64,000 bases of DNA from a virus, in IMG/VR virus record IMGVR_UViG_3300031787_000016, positions 83,779-147,778 of that record. One strand, written 5' to 3'. The position numbers and the translations under genes are program-made. Of the stretch, positions 32,007-39,126 are shown piece after piece. The number at the start of each line of letters is the position of its first letter. Position 1 is the first letter of the stretch. A model generated the notes under the pieces. The model was not told where the DNA came from, made no database searches, and saw only the letters and a program-made list of their open reading frames with translations.

Positions 32007-32771
32007 ATGGCTAAATCAACTGCATCTGGACTTCTTCTACACCAATTGCTTGCCATCACCGAAGGCGTTAAATCTCGCGTCAGTAAGGCAAAGACTGAAA
32101 TCTACAAGACAATTCAAAAGCGAGATTTGTTTGGTGGTTTGAGCAAAACTTATCGCCCCAATGCTGAAGATGGGTATGTGTATCCTCCTGAATCGAAGTT
32201 GACTCAAACTAATGTCAAAGACCAAGTTGCAGCATTCACTTCGTTATTAACCGAGTTGTTCGACACAATCACAACACTCGACAAAACCAATCAAGCCGCA
32301 GTTGGCAACATTGTGGTTAACGGAGCTACAATCGCCGAGAATGTACCTGTCTCAAGCTTGTTGTTTCTCGAAAAGCAGTTAACTGACATCGTTACATTTT
32401 TCGATTCATTACCTGTCCTTGACAGCGCAGAAAAGTGGAGTGTTGACCCCAACACTGGTTTGTATGAATCCGAAGTTCGCCGTACCAACAAGACCAAGAA
32501 AATCACCGATTGGAAAGTCATTGAAGGTACGCTGACCGACAAGCACCCTGCTCAAGTTAAAGAGTACAGTCAAGACATTAACGAAGGTGTGTGGGAGCAA
32601 ATCAGCTACAGTGGTGCAATTTATCAGACAACCAAGCAAGCACTCGTCAGTCGCGCTCAGAAGCTTCTAGAGGCTGTTGTAGTGGCAAGGGAAGGTGCAA
32701 ATGCCATTGAGGTGATTCAATTCAAGATTGGAAAAGATATAACTAACTATCTGACTCAACCATTGCAATAA
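32007..32771 (+). CDS. Conserved phage protein, 254 aa
   Basis: Repeats a layout I know from many tailed phages: FGGLSKTYRPNAEDGYVYPPES near the N-terminus, a long helical middle (LLTELFDTITTLDKTNQAAVGNIVVNG), LLFLEKQLTDIVTFFDSLPVLDSAEKWSVD, and C-terminal IGKDITNYL. Function is unknown in that family. It has its own promoter-like leader and an intrinsic terminator, so it is a monocistronic unit and probably highly expressed. Confidence 0.72.
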   Translation: MAKSTASGLLLHQLLAITEGVKSRVSKAKTEIYKTIQKRDLFGGLSKTYRPNAEDGYVYPPESKLTQTNVKDQVAAFTSLLTELFDTITTLDKTNQAAVGNIVVNGATIAENVPVSSLLFLEKQLTDIVTFFDSLPVLDSAEKWSVDPNTGLYESEVRRTNKTKKITDWKVIEGTLTDKHPAQVKEYSQDINEGVWEQISYSGAIYQTTKQALVSRAQKLLEAVVVAREGANAIEVIQFKIGKDITNYLTQPLQ

Positions 32772-32782
32772 GAGAGAGAGAG

Positions 32783-32807
32783 AGCGTTCCTTCGGGAGCG
32801 CTTTTTT
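32783..32807 (+). terminator. Intrinsic terminator after 32007-32771
   Basis: AGCGTTCC-TTCG-GGAGCGCT forms an 8-bp stem with a stable TTCG loop followed by six T. It isolates the tRNA block from the gene upstream. Confidence 0.9.
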
Positions 32808-32816
32808 ATATCTGTC

Positions 32817-32830
32817 TTTAGGTAGATGCG
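32817..32830 (+). promoter_or_regulatory. Leader motif TTTAGGTAGATGCG
   Basis: Variant of the GATAGATAC motif, placed between the terminator at 32783 and the first permuted tRNA. If the motif is a promoter, it drives the tRNA block. Confidence 0.4.
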
Positions 32831-32886
32831 AGGTAGTAAGTTGGTCGAGTATATTAATTAAAGAGCGTAAGTTAAAGCTTATACAA

Positions 32887-32979
32887 CACTTCTAAACCGC
32901 AGTCTTGTTCGTTCGAGCCGAACTTCTCCGACTATCGGAGGGTGATGTAACTGGTAAACATCTGGGGTCTAGAGAAGTG
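32887..32979 (+). tRNA. Circularly permuted tRNA gene 1 (possible anticodon CUA)
   Basis: Order is 3-prime half then 5-prime half. T-arm: GTTCG/CGAAC (32907-32911, 32919-32923) with loop TTCGAGC. Then acceptor strand TTCTCCG (32924-32930), A, linker CTAT, acceptor strand CGGAGGG (32936-32942; two G-U) and D-arm ATGT/ACAT with loop AACTGGTAA (32945-32961). The two ends pair: TGGGG (32963-32967) with CCGCA (one G-G), extended by TAGA/TCTA and AGTG/CACT. A 5-nt variable loop GTCTT fits canonical numbering. If the anticodon loop comes from the 3-prime half it is TTCTAAA, anticodon CTA. No CCA is encoded. Confidence 0.75.
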
Positions 32980-33052
32980 GCTCAATCTGAAAGTGAAATT
33001 GAAGTTATTGCTCCAAGTTCATTTTAAAACCTTCCCTTTTGTATCGACGTTT

Positions 33053-33151
33053 CAAGCTTAATAATTAGCGATGTGAGTTCAATTCTCATTTCTGCCTTAT
33101 CATGGCAGAATCAGTATAATGGTAATACGGCTAATATAAGTCTAAAGCTTG
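33053..33151 (+). tRNA. Circularly permuted tRNA gene 2
   Basis: Same inverted order as gene 1. T-arm GTGAG/CTCAT (33073-33089) with loop TTCAATT, acceptor strand TTCTGCC (33090-33096), T, linker, acceptor strand GGCAGAA (33104-33110; perfect 7 bp), D-arm GTAT/ATAC with loop AATGGTA (33114-33128), anticodon stem GCTAAT (33130-33135) with ATTAGC (33064-33069). The outer ends pair as CAAGCTT (33053-33059) with AAGCTTG (33145-33151). Anticodon is ambiguous because the splice point is unknown. Connector between acceptor and D-arm is three nt, one more than usual. No CCA encoded. Confidence 0.78.
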
Positions 33152-33234
33152 ACCACAGGATATTAACAAGGCAAAATCAGGAAGTAAAATATAAGTACTG
33201 TACACCTATATGTTTTAGTCGTACAAACTAAAAA

Positions 33235-33265
33235 GAACCCTCGCATCGGATATTTGCGGGGGTTC
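33235..33265 (+). terminator. Strong 11-bp hairpin ending the tRNA block
   Basis: GAACCCTCGCA pairs with TGCGGGGGTTC (one T-G) around a 9-nt loop. No T tract follows, so it may be a processing site or a factor-aided terminator for the tRNA transcript. Confidence 0.6.
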
Positions 33266-33276
33266 ACTATATGTAC

Positions 33277-33290
33277 CTTAAGATAGATAC
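33277..33290 (+). promoter_or_regulatory. Leader motif CTTAAGATAGATAC
   Basis: GATAGATAC copy 55 nt before the ATG at 33345, directly after the hairpin that ends the tRNA block, as expected of a promoter. Confidence 0.5.
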
Positions 33291-33344
33291 AATCATCACC
33301 ACAACCCTCTACACTTGTAAAACAAACACAAAACAACTAATCAC

Positions 33345-33968
33345 ATGGCAACAGCTAAAACCAAGTCCGATAACACCGACGTAGTAATTTCCTCCGCAGC
33401 AGCAGCACTCGTCAAAGCAACAGCAAATATTCAAGAAGCATTCAAGTCAGTTGATAGTCTCACCGAAACCGCAGAGAATCTAACTCGCGACATCGCTAAC
33501 AAGAGAGCTGAAATTGAAGGCTTGACCGAAGTATATCAGACCAAATACCGTCAGTCTGAAGTTGATTTCAATCTGAAGCTGGCAGAAAAGAAAGATGTGA
33601 CCGTCAACGAGTACTTGAAGTCTGTTGGCAAGGAAGCAATTGAATCGGCAGCTTACAAAGCATTGCAGACCGAACTTGTTGCCGTCAAGCAAGAGCGTGA
33701 TGCTGAAGTCAAAAAGGCAGTTACAATCGAAAATAGCCGTTTGACTCGCGATTTTGCCTCCGAGAAAGCACTACTTCAAAGCCAGTTTGAAACGTCTACA
33801 GCCAAGCAACTTGCACAAATCGAATCTCTCACCGAACGTAACGGCGCGCTCAGTAATGAAATCGCCAAGTTGTTCAGAGAAATCGAAGCTCAACGTAACT
33901 TGACTGCGGAAGTGGCTAAGGCTGGCTCTGTTGGCTCTATTAACGTTGGCACACCCAATAACCGCTAG
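33345..33968 (+). CDS. Coiled-coil protein, 207 aa
   Basis: Long uninterrupted helix propensity with heptads (ENLTRDIANKRAEIEGLTEVYQTKYRQ; NGALSNEIAKLFREIEAQRNLTAEVAK), preceded by an Ala-rich N-terminus. Monocistronic with its own GATAGATAC leader. May be a scaffold or assembly factor for replication; not recognised. Confidence 0.62.
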   Translation: MATAKTKSDNTDVVISSAAAALVKATANIQEAFKSVDSLTETAENLTRDIANKRAEIEGLTEVYQTKYRQSEVDFNLKLAEKKDVTVNEYLKSVGKEAIESAAYKALQTELVAVKQERDAEVKKAVTIENSRLTRDFASEKALLQSQFETSTAKQLAQIESLTERNGALSNEIAKLFREIEAQRNLTAEVAKAGSVGSINVGTPNNR

Positions 33969-34021
33969 TCTCACGCTTGATTTGGTACACATTACAGGGG
34001 GCTTTATGCCCCTTTAATATT

Positions 34022-34408
34022 ATGAATGACACAATCGAAAAAATCTCCTCGCTCATGGTAGAAGAAGAATGGGCATGGCGAGATGCTCAAGTAATAAAAA
34101 CTGCTGAATCTACTGGCATTATGGTTATGGATGAGCTAACTAAGCTTGGTTGGAGTTTTGTACTACAACGAGATGCTAGTACTGGTCAAAACGTGTTGAT
34201 GTGGGGCAGAGTTGATTCTGAGCAGAACTTTATCGAGGAGTCGCGCTTCGAGTCGAAGGTAAAGCAGGAGTTTGAGGCTATTTGTAAAGATGCTGCGGAA
34301 AAGCAAAATATAGTTGATGATTTCGCTAAGAAGCTACTCGAAAAACAAAAGCCGATACCAGCAGAGTTTGCTAAGATTCTTTGCGATAATTTTTGGGACT
34401 TGGTGTAG
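34022..34408 (+). CDS. Hypothetical protein, 128 aa
   Basis: ATG at 34022; no strong SD. Helical, acidic (DTIEKISSLMVEEEWAWRDAQVIK; KQNIVDDFAKKLLEKQKPIPAEFAK). Not recognised. Confidence 0.6.
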   Translation: MNDTIEKISSLMVEEEWAWRDAQVIKTAESTGIMVMDELTKLGWSFVLQRDASTGQNVLMWGRVDSEQNFIEESRFESKVKQEFEAICKDAAEKQNIVDDFAKKLLEKQKPIPAEFAKILCDNFWDLV

Positions 34409-34429
34409 TCATTTTTATGTATGTTACTA

Positions 34430-34496
34430 TGGTAGTAAGCGAATAGAGATTGCAACTCGAAAAGGCTCTGGAACCCTGTCGCTTTTCCAACTACCA
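34430..34496 (+). repeat. Nested inverted repeat before the GIY-YIG gene
   Basis: TGGTAGT pairs with ACTACCA (34430-34436, 34490-34496) and inside it GAAAAG with CTTTTC (34459-34464, 34482-34487). The 7-bp outer stem looks like a tRNA acceptor but no T-loop or D-loop fits, so it is treated as a terminator or processing structure. Confidence 0.45.
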
Positions 34497-34516
34497 GATT
34501 AACCAGTAAAGAATTA

Positions 34517-35230
34517 ATGACAATAGGGATATACTACATAACTAATGTAGTCAATGGCAAGTATTATATCGGTTCTAGTCTTCATATTGAACGTAGATTT
34601 AAAGAGCATTTAAATGGACTAAATAAAAACAAGCACCATAATCGTTCTCTGCAATTCGAGTGGAATAGTTTTGGTCAATCTTCGTTTGTATTCTCGATAG
34701 TAGACAAATTATCTTCAGCTAACGCAGCTACGGTGTTTTCATTAGAGCAATTTTATTTAGATGCTGTTAAGGATTGGGCTTCGGTTTACAATATATCAAG
34801 AGACACTACAAATTGGGTATTAGGAATAAAATATAAAGACTCAAACTACTACTCTTGGAATAAAGAAAAGAAGGTATTTGTTGTAGCCTACAGAGTTAAT
34901 GGAATCCAATTGAAATTCGGGTATTTTGAAGATGAGGAAGACGCTAAATGTAAAGTAGACTATCTAAAGTCACTTACAAAATTACAACTTATTGAGTACC
35001 ATAAAAATATTGACCCATGTAAACTTACTAGGAAAAATAATAACAACTTGGTAATTATGGGAGAGGCTAGGCGGAGGTCTTTCAAGGGGTATTCTTTTGA
35101 CAAGAAAAGAAATGTTTGGAGGGTAAGGTTTCCCGTAAAGGGTAAAACAGCCAACTTTGGAAGTTTTAAGTTTGAGAAAGATGCACAAAAGAAGGTTGAA
35201 GAAATTATTTCTAATGGTAGATGTAATTAA
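34517..35230 (+). CDS. GIY-YIG homing endonuclease with AP2-like repeats, A
   Basis: 237 aa. GIYYITNVVNGKYYIGSS is the GIY...YIG core, followed by RRFKEHLNGL and the catalytic E in LEQFYLDAV. The C-terminal half has two AP2-like DNA-binding units (FVVAYRVNGIQLKFGYFEDEEDA; WRVRFPVKGKTANFGSFKFEKDA). Same architecture as 60676-61572. It ends 30 nt before the permuted tmRNA, so the tmRNA may be its home site. Confidence 0.88.
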   Translation: MTIGIYYITNVVNGKYYIGSSLHIERRFKEHLNGLNKNKHHNRSLQFEWNSFGQSSFVFSIVDKLSSANAATVFSLEQFYLDAVKDWASVYNISRDTTNWVLGIKYKDSNYYSWNKEKKVFVVAYRVNGIQLKFGYFEDEEDAKCKVDYLKSLTKLQLIEYHKNIDPCKLTRKNNNNLVIMGEARRRSFKGYSFDKKRNVWRVRFPVKGKTANFGSFKFEKDAQKKVEEIISNGRCN

Positions 35231-35260
35231 TGGTAGTTGTGTTAGTATATAAGTGTTATT

Positions 35261-35495
35261 GAGAGTTTAGGTACTTCCTTGGCTGGACAAGAGTTCGACT
35301 CTCTTGCCTTACACTTCAAGTGAGGCTAACGGTTTCGACAGGTAAGGAAGCCTAGAACACGCTGGGACTTTACGAGCGACAGCTAAAATAGCGAAAAAAT
35401 AAACGTCAACAACATCGTTTCTTTTTCTAGGAAAGCTACCCCTGTAGCCGCCTAGACCACCCGAAAGACAGTCCTAAAAACGCTGTCTTTCTCTA
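35261..35495 (+). ncRNA. ssrA: Circularly permuted (two-piece) tmRNA
   Basis: Acceptor piece first: T-arm AAGAG/CTCTT with loop TTCGACT (35289-35305) and strand GCCTTAC (35306-35312), discriminator A, 6-nt linker, then coding piece starting GTGAGGC (35320-35326), a 7-bp acceptor with one G-U. GGTTTCGACAG is the conserved tmRNA D-region. P2 forms from AAGGAAG/CTTCCTT and CCTAGA/TTTAGG across the two pieces. The tag frame 35405-35455 gives VNNIVSFSRKATPVAA, with a Val resume codon where Ala is usual. tmRNA frees stalled ribosomes and marks the protein for ClpXP. No CCA encoded. Confidence 0.93.
35463..35491 (+). terminator. Hairpin at the tmRNA 3-prime end
   Basis: GAAAGACAG and CTGTCTTTC form a perfect 9-bp stem with an 11-nt loop, then TCTATAT. 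Terminates the tmRNA transcript or forms its last stem. Confidence 0.75.
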
Positions 35496-35510
35496 TATCT
35501 GGAGATAATT

Positions 35511-35732
35511 ATGAGAACAACTTGCGGTTTTCGCTTCCAAGGTCACTACGTCTACCGCCAAATATTCCCGAACGGTCGCTACAAAATAATGGTGTGGGTT
35601 GCCTCCAATCCCCCAGAAGAAGAGTCATGTGCTGATGTTGCTTTTTGTGGTGACTCTCATGTAAAATGTATGACTAAATTAAAAGAATGGCTTGAAATCA
35701 ACAAAGATTGGGTAAACAAAACAGATGAGTAA
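35511..35732 (+). CDS. Hypothetical protein, 73 aa
   Basis: GGAGATAATT precedes the ATG. CGFRFQGHYVYRQIFPNGRYKIMVWVASNPP is beta-rich, followed by a Cys-containing helix. Overlaps the next gene. Unknown. Confidence 0.6.
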   Translation: MRTTCGFRFQGHYVYRQIFPNGRYKIMVWVASNPPEEESCADVAFCGDSHVKCMTKLKEWLEINKDWVNKTDE

Positions 35733-36084
35733 CAATAAATTCCAACTGCCCGAAGACCTTAAAGAAATTACAGATTTTGGGTTCCAAGTATTCCCGCAGG
35801 ACGTTACAGTCTATCCTCCTGACACACTGGTTCTGACTTTAAATCACTATCCCCTAGAAGCTGTTGCTAGACTATTTTCATCTCTGAAAACAACGAAGAT
35901 AAAATACTACGATATCAGTTTTGACGGAGTATGTCAGACTAAACTAAATCCAGACGGGACAATTACTTCAAATCCTTACTGCATGGAAATCAATGGCAAG
36001 CAAATAGCTAGAACCCCCATCAAACTGAAAATCTTGAAAGAGTTCAAATCAATAAATTGGAGAAAGACAGATGGCAACACTTAG
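35725..36084 (+). CDS. Hypothetical protein, 119 aa
   Basis: Mixed fold: TDFGFQVFPQDVTVYPPDTLVLTLN then KYYDISFDGVCQTKLNPDGTITS. Overlaps both neighbours. Not recognised. Confidence 0.6.
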   Translation: MSNNKFQLPEDLKEITDFGFQVFPQDVTVYPPDTLVLTLNHYPLEAVARLFSSLKTTKIKYYDISFDGVCQTKLNPDGTITSNPYCMEINGKQIARTPIKLKILKEFKSINWRKTDGNT

Positions 36085-36322
36085 AAATTTAAAACCCGAC
36101 CAAATTCTATACAAGGTCAGAAAAGAGAAAGCTGGACACACAACAATGACTCGTCAAGTTCTCGATACTCTCCGAATCGTCAGCGTAGACCTCGAAAATG
36201 AGAAGGTAGTGGCTAGTTATCGTGGCAGAAAGGGGAACTACCGCGATTGGCAACTCAAGTCTTGGCGAGTCAAGGAGCCGCAAGTGAAGGGCAAAGATAT
36301 TCTCGGAAATCCTCGGTACTAA
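36071..36322 (+). CDS. Hypothetical basic protein, 83 aa
   Basis: Basic beta-rich sequence (ILYKVRKEKAGHTTMTRQVLDTLR; NYRDWQLKSWRVKEPQVKGKDI) consistent with nucleic acid binding. Unknown. Confidence 0.58.
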   Translation: MATLRNLKPDQILYKVRKEKAGHTTMTRQVLDTLRIVSVDLENEKVVASYRGRKGNYRDWQLKSWRVKEPQVKGKDILGNPRY

Positions 36323-36327
36323 TCAGT

Positions 36328-36340
36328 CGCAAGATAGATG
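36328..36340 (+). promoter_or_regulatory. Leader motif GATAGATG (GATAGATAC-like)
   Basis: GCAAGATAGATGACC lies 59 nt before the ATG at 36399, matching the position of the other copies though the last bases differ. Confidence 0.35.
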
Positions 36341-36398
36341 ACCTACCCTGCTCAACACGATATATTAACTAAGCAATCGAGCAAAACACCGAAAACAA

Positions 36399-36722
36399 AT
36401 GCCTACACTAGAAACCAACGAAGTCGAAACCACAGTCGCATATCAGCCTGAAGTTGCACAACAAGCCTTAGCCGCAATTGAAGAAGCCGAGACAATCACC
36501 GAAGAACCCGAAGTTATCTCAAACGATGAATATCGCGCACTTCTCATTCTTGCAATTAACGATGCTGAAGTTTGGGTATCTCAAGCAGAGCGCCTAGTTG
36601 AAAAAATTGACAATGGCGAGAAAATCAAAGGCACTAAATTGAATGGTGCAGTTCGCAATGGTCGCCTCGAAGCAGTTCGCAGCAGCTTGACCGATGTAAA
36701 GACCGCTAAACTAAACAGCTAG
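36399..36722 (+). CDS. Hypothetical acidic protein, 107 aa
   Basis: Glu/Ala-rich N-terminus (VAYQPEVAQQALAAIEEAETITEEPEVI), then a helix with basic C-terminus. Precedes the ERF recombination gene and shares its leader type; possibly part of that module. Confidence 0.6.
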   Translation: MPTLETNEVETTVAYQPEVAQQALAAIEEAETITEEPEVISNDEYRALLILAINDAEVWVSQAERLVEKIDNGEKIKGTKLNGAVRNGRLEAVRSSLTDVKTAKLNS

Positions 36723-36780
36723 ACCGCAACTAAATTGGGTAGGCGAGATACCTACCCCTACTATTACAAGGAAAAACAAA

Positions 36781-37488
36781 ATGGCTCCTAGAAAACCAGC
36801 TACGACCGACCAAATCGACGACCGCCAAGAGTCGTCCGAACTCGTTGTCTCGCCGCAACCAGAAATTTACGCGCCATACTCACACCAGCCCGATAATCTC
36901 TTTTCTGCACTTGTCAAGGCACAACTTGAGTTTACGCCAATCATCAAGGACAAACTCAACCCGCACTTCAAAAGCAAGTATGCCGATTTAGACTCTATCA
37001 TGAAGTCTATTCGTGAACCTCTGCTGAGACATAACTTGGTTCTGTTCAGCTTTTTCGAGAAAATAGAAGAGCAAACGAATTTGGTGACGAGAATCACTTT
37101 TGCTCCAACTGGTGAAAGTTTTCAGATTGACTACCCAATCACACTCCCAGCTAACGAGCAACAAAAAGGTTCTGCACTAACCTACGCTCGACGCTACTCC
37201 ATCTGTGCGCTGCTTAACTTGTCTGCTGATGCCGATGATGATGGTAATGCTGCTGTGACTGCTCAAGCTGAAGTACAACCTTTAGCGTACTCTAAAAAAG
37301 AGTGTTTGGAATGGGCAGAAAAGAATGCACCTTACTGTCATGCAAGTGCTGACGAACGCGCTCTCAAGTTCGACGCTTTCGCTAAGAAGGGTCACTACGA
37401 TACAGCAGGTAAGTGGAAGATGCTTTGCTGGGAAAATCGTGACCGCTACAACCCTAACAAAAGCGCGGCTCCCGAAGTGGCTGCTTAA
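36781..37488 (+). CDS. ERF-family single-strand annealing recombinase
   Basis: 235 aa. LFSALVKAQLEFTPIIKDKLNPHFKSKYADLDSI and NEQQKGSALTYARRYSICALLNLSADADDDGN are the ERF signature: the N-terminal helical start and the central GSALTYARRY block with an acidic tail. ERF proteins anneal complementary ssDNA for phage recombination. SSB follows after 74 nt, and the Cas4/RecB-like exonuclease is 1.6 kb away, giving the usual annealing module. Confidence 0.9.
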   Translation: MAPRKPATTDQIDDRQESSELVVSPQPEIYAPYSHQPDNLFSALVKAQLEFTPIIKDKLNPHFKSKYADLDSIMKSIREPLLRHNLVLFSFFEKIEEQTNLVTRITFAPTGESFQIDYPITLPANEQQKGSALTYARRYSICALLNLSADADDDGNAAVTAQAEVQPLAYSKKECLEWAEKNAPYCHASADERALKFDAFAKKGHYDTAGKWKMLCWENRDRYNPNKSAAPEVAA

Positions 37489-37494
37489 TCAGTC

Positions 37495-37508
37495 TTTCGA
37501 TAGATACT
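37495..37508 (+). promoter_or_regulatory. Leader motif TTTCGATAGATACT
   Basis: GATAGATAC copy 55 nt before the SSB ATG at 37563. Confidence 0.5.
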
Positions 37509-37562
37509 TTTACTACTGACTCACTGCTACATTAAATTTACTCAAACAAAAGACAAAAACAC

Positions 37563-37955
37563 ATGGCTCCTTTATTTTCTGCAATCGGTTCTGGCAAAGT
37601 TGAAAAGTTCTTCGGTCGTGTGACTGGAACTAAGCAAGCTAACGGTAACTTCTCTGAATACACTGATGTCTCGGTTTCGGTAAACACTGCTGCAAAGCGA
37701 GATGGCGAACAGTACGCTCCAAGCATCTTCATCTCGGCACTCACCACTGACGACAGCATTGAGAAGGGAGATAAGGTTGTAATTGAAGGCATCCTGACAA
37801 GTCGGGAATACAACGGTAAAACTTACTACCAACTTTCTCCTTTTCAGTTGTTCCCTATTGTTGTACTTGAAAAAGCTAAAGATGGTGCAGCTACTACTAC
37901 CAAGACTGCAACTAAGTCTGCGGCTCCTGCGGTAGAGGACGACGAGGACTTTTAG
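37563..37955 (+). CDS. ssb: Single-stranded DNA-binding protein
   Basis: 130 aa. OB-fold core (GSGKVEKFFGRVTGTKQANGNFSEYTDVSVSVNTAA; GDKVVIEGILTSREYNGKTYYQLSPFQLFP) and an acidic C-terminal tail EDDEDF, the conserved tip by which SSBs recruit partner proteins. Coats ssDNA during replication and recombination. Own GATAGATAC leader, so probably abundant. Confidence 0.88.
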   Translation: MAPLFSAIGSGKVEKFFGRVTGTKQANGNFSEYTDVSVSVNTAAKRDGEQYAPSIFISALTTDDSIEKGDKVVIEGILTSREYNGKTYYQLSPFQLFPIVVLEKAKDGAATTTKTATKSAAPAVEDDEDF

Positions 37956-38017
37956 GTTTAATTCGTAATTGTAACATGGGCATTGGCTAGTCCTTTGCCC
38001 TTCACTCACCAACTAAA

Positions 38018-38284
38018 ATGAAAAACAAAATTACACCCCAAGACATTCAAGATTTACTAAACTCTGCCGAAACCCAAGAAGCTGTTTTTTGGAATAAGGA
38101 AGTTGTTGTCTCTTATCGATTCCCTACTCGCAATGGATTCTCTATTATCGGTCGTGGTGCTTGTGTTGACCCGCAAAACTTCGACATTGAAATTGGTCGT
38201 AAAGTTGCCAGAGAACAGGTCGAGAACAAGTTGTGGCAACTGGAAGGTTATTTACTTCAACAACAACTACCTACTACCATTTAA
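38018..38284 (+). CDS. Hypothetical protein, 88 aa
   Basis: MKNKITPQDIQDLLNSAETQEAVFWNKEVVVSYRFPTRNG: helix then beta hairpin. Not recognised. Confidence 0.6.
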   Translation: MKNKITPQDIQDLLNSAETQEAVFWNKEVVVSYRFPTRNGFSIIGRGACVDPQNFDIEIGRKVAREQVENKLWQLEGYLLQQQLPTTI

Positions 38285-38289
38285 TCTCA

Positions 38290-38421
38290 ATGTCGGCTGG
38301 CATGAAAAAAGCGACCTTCATTCTGTCCTACAGGATGGCATCCAGAAGCTGTTTGACAAGTGCTGTAACCAGTGACTCTCGACAAGGTTGGTTCGACATT
38401 TTAAAGAGGAGCGATGATTAA
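38290..38421 (+). CDS. Possible small basic protein, 43 aa
   Basis: ATG at 38290 (MSAGMKKATFILSYRMASRSCLTSAVTSDSRQ...) in the gap before dUTPase; an alternative frame also looks protein-like (KSDLHSVLQDGIQKLFDK). No SD for either. Weak support. Confidence 0.25.
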   Translation: MSAGMKKATFILSYRMASRSCLTSAVTSDSRQGWFDILKRSDD

Positions 38422-38457
38422 GTTCTCGCCCTTTCAATTTATTTATTTTTAGGTACT

Positions 38458-39126
38458 ATGACTAAACTACTAATCTCCCTTCCTCTTTCTGACGCAGCAC
38501 AGCGATTCTACGGTAGCTCTGCACCTGCGTACAACAAAGTTGGTGATGCAGGTATTGACCTTCCATTTGTCACGGATGTGAAGCCTTATGATGCTGAAGT
38601 TGTCGAGACTATTGGTGTTATCAGTTTTGAGACTGTTTTTGCGATGTATGACAGTCTCTACCCTGCATTCATAGACAGCATTCAAAATAATATTACAAAT
38701 TCAGAATCAGATTTGGATTATCTTCATTACTACCTAAAAGATAGACCTGAAACTGTATGCCCAACCCATTTCGATATCCGACCTCGCAGTAGTATTGGAA
38801 AATCTCCATTTCGTTTATCTAATGCAGTAGGTACAATTGACAAGACCTATCGAGGAATTGAACTACAAGGCTCCTCTCTTATTTCTGGGGACACTTTAGG
38901 TTGCTATCTCGACTATCATCCCCAACTCGGTAAAGCTCCTCTACACAGACGTAAGCCATATATTGATGCTGGCGACCGATTGTTGCAGGTTGTGGCTCCT
39001 AGCCTTGACGACATACTGCATATTAGGTTGGACTTCACGGAAGAGAATTGTGTGTTCTGGAGTGAAGTGATTGGTAACAAGAATAGAGGCGGATTTGGCA
39101 GCACTTCGGTTCGTACTAATGGCTAA
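38458..39126 (+). CDS. dUTPase-like protein with an insert
   Basis: 222 aa. All five trimeric dUTPase motifs: GDAGIDL (motif 1, residue 29), RPRSSIGKSPFRLSN (motif 2, 108), GTIDKTYRGIEL (motif 3, 125), GDRLLQVVAP (motif 4) and GGFGSTS (motif 5). Hydrolyses dUTP to dUMP, feeding thymidylate synthase and keeping uracil out of DNA. About 40-50 extra residues lie between motifs 1 and 2, making it longer than the usual 150 aa. The catalytic Tyr region is GTIDKTYRG rather than the commoner GVIDSDYRG. Confidence 0.85.
   Translation: MTKLLISLPLSDAAQRFYGSSAPAYNKVGDAGIDLPFVTDVKPYDAEVVETIGVISFETVFAMYDSLYPAFIDSIQNNITNSESDLDYLHYYLKDRPETVCPTHFDIRPRSSIGKSPFRLSNAVGTIDKTYRGIELQGSSLISGDTLGCYLDYHPQLGKAPLHRRKPYIDAGDRLLQVVAPSLDDILHIRLDFTEENCVFWSEVIGNKNRGGFGSTSVRTNG

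Noticed and set aside
32812-33230. Permuted group I intron (permuted intron-exon) around the tRNAs
   Set aside because: The flanks are only about 80-95 nt per side and lack recognisable P, Q, R or S core sequences, so a group I ribozyme is unlikely.
34430-34496. A tRNA with acceptor TGGTAGT/ACTACCA
   Set aside because: The outer 7-bp stem fits, but there is no TTCRANY T-loop, no plausible D-loop and no anticodon arm.
36781-37488. RecT/Red-beta annealing protein
   Set aside because: The GSALTYARRY block and layout match ERF rather than RecT or Red-beta.
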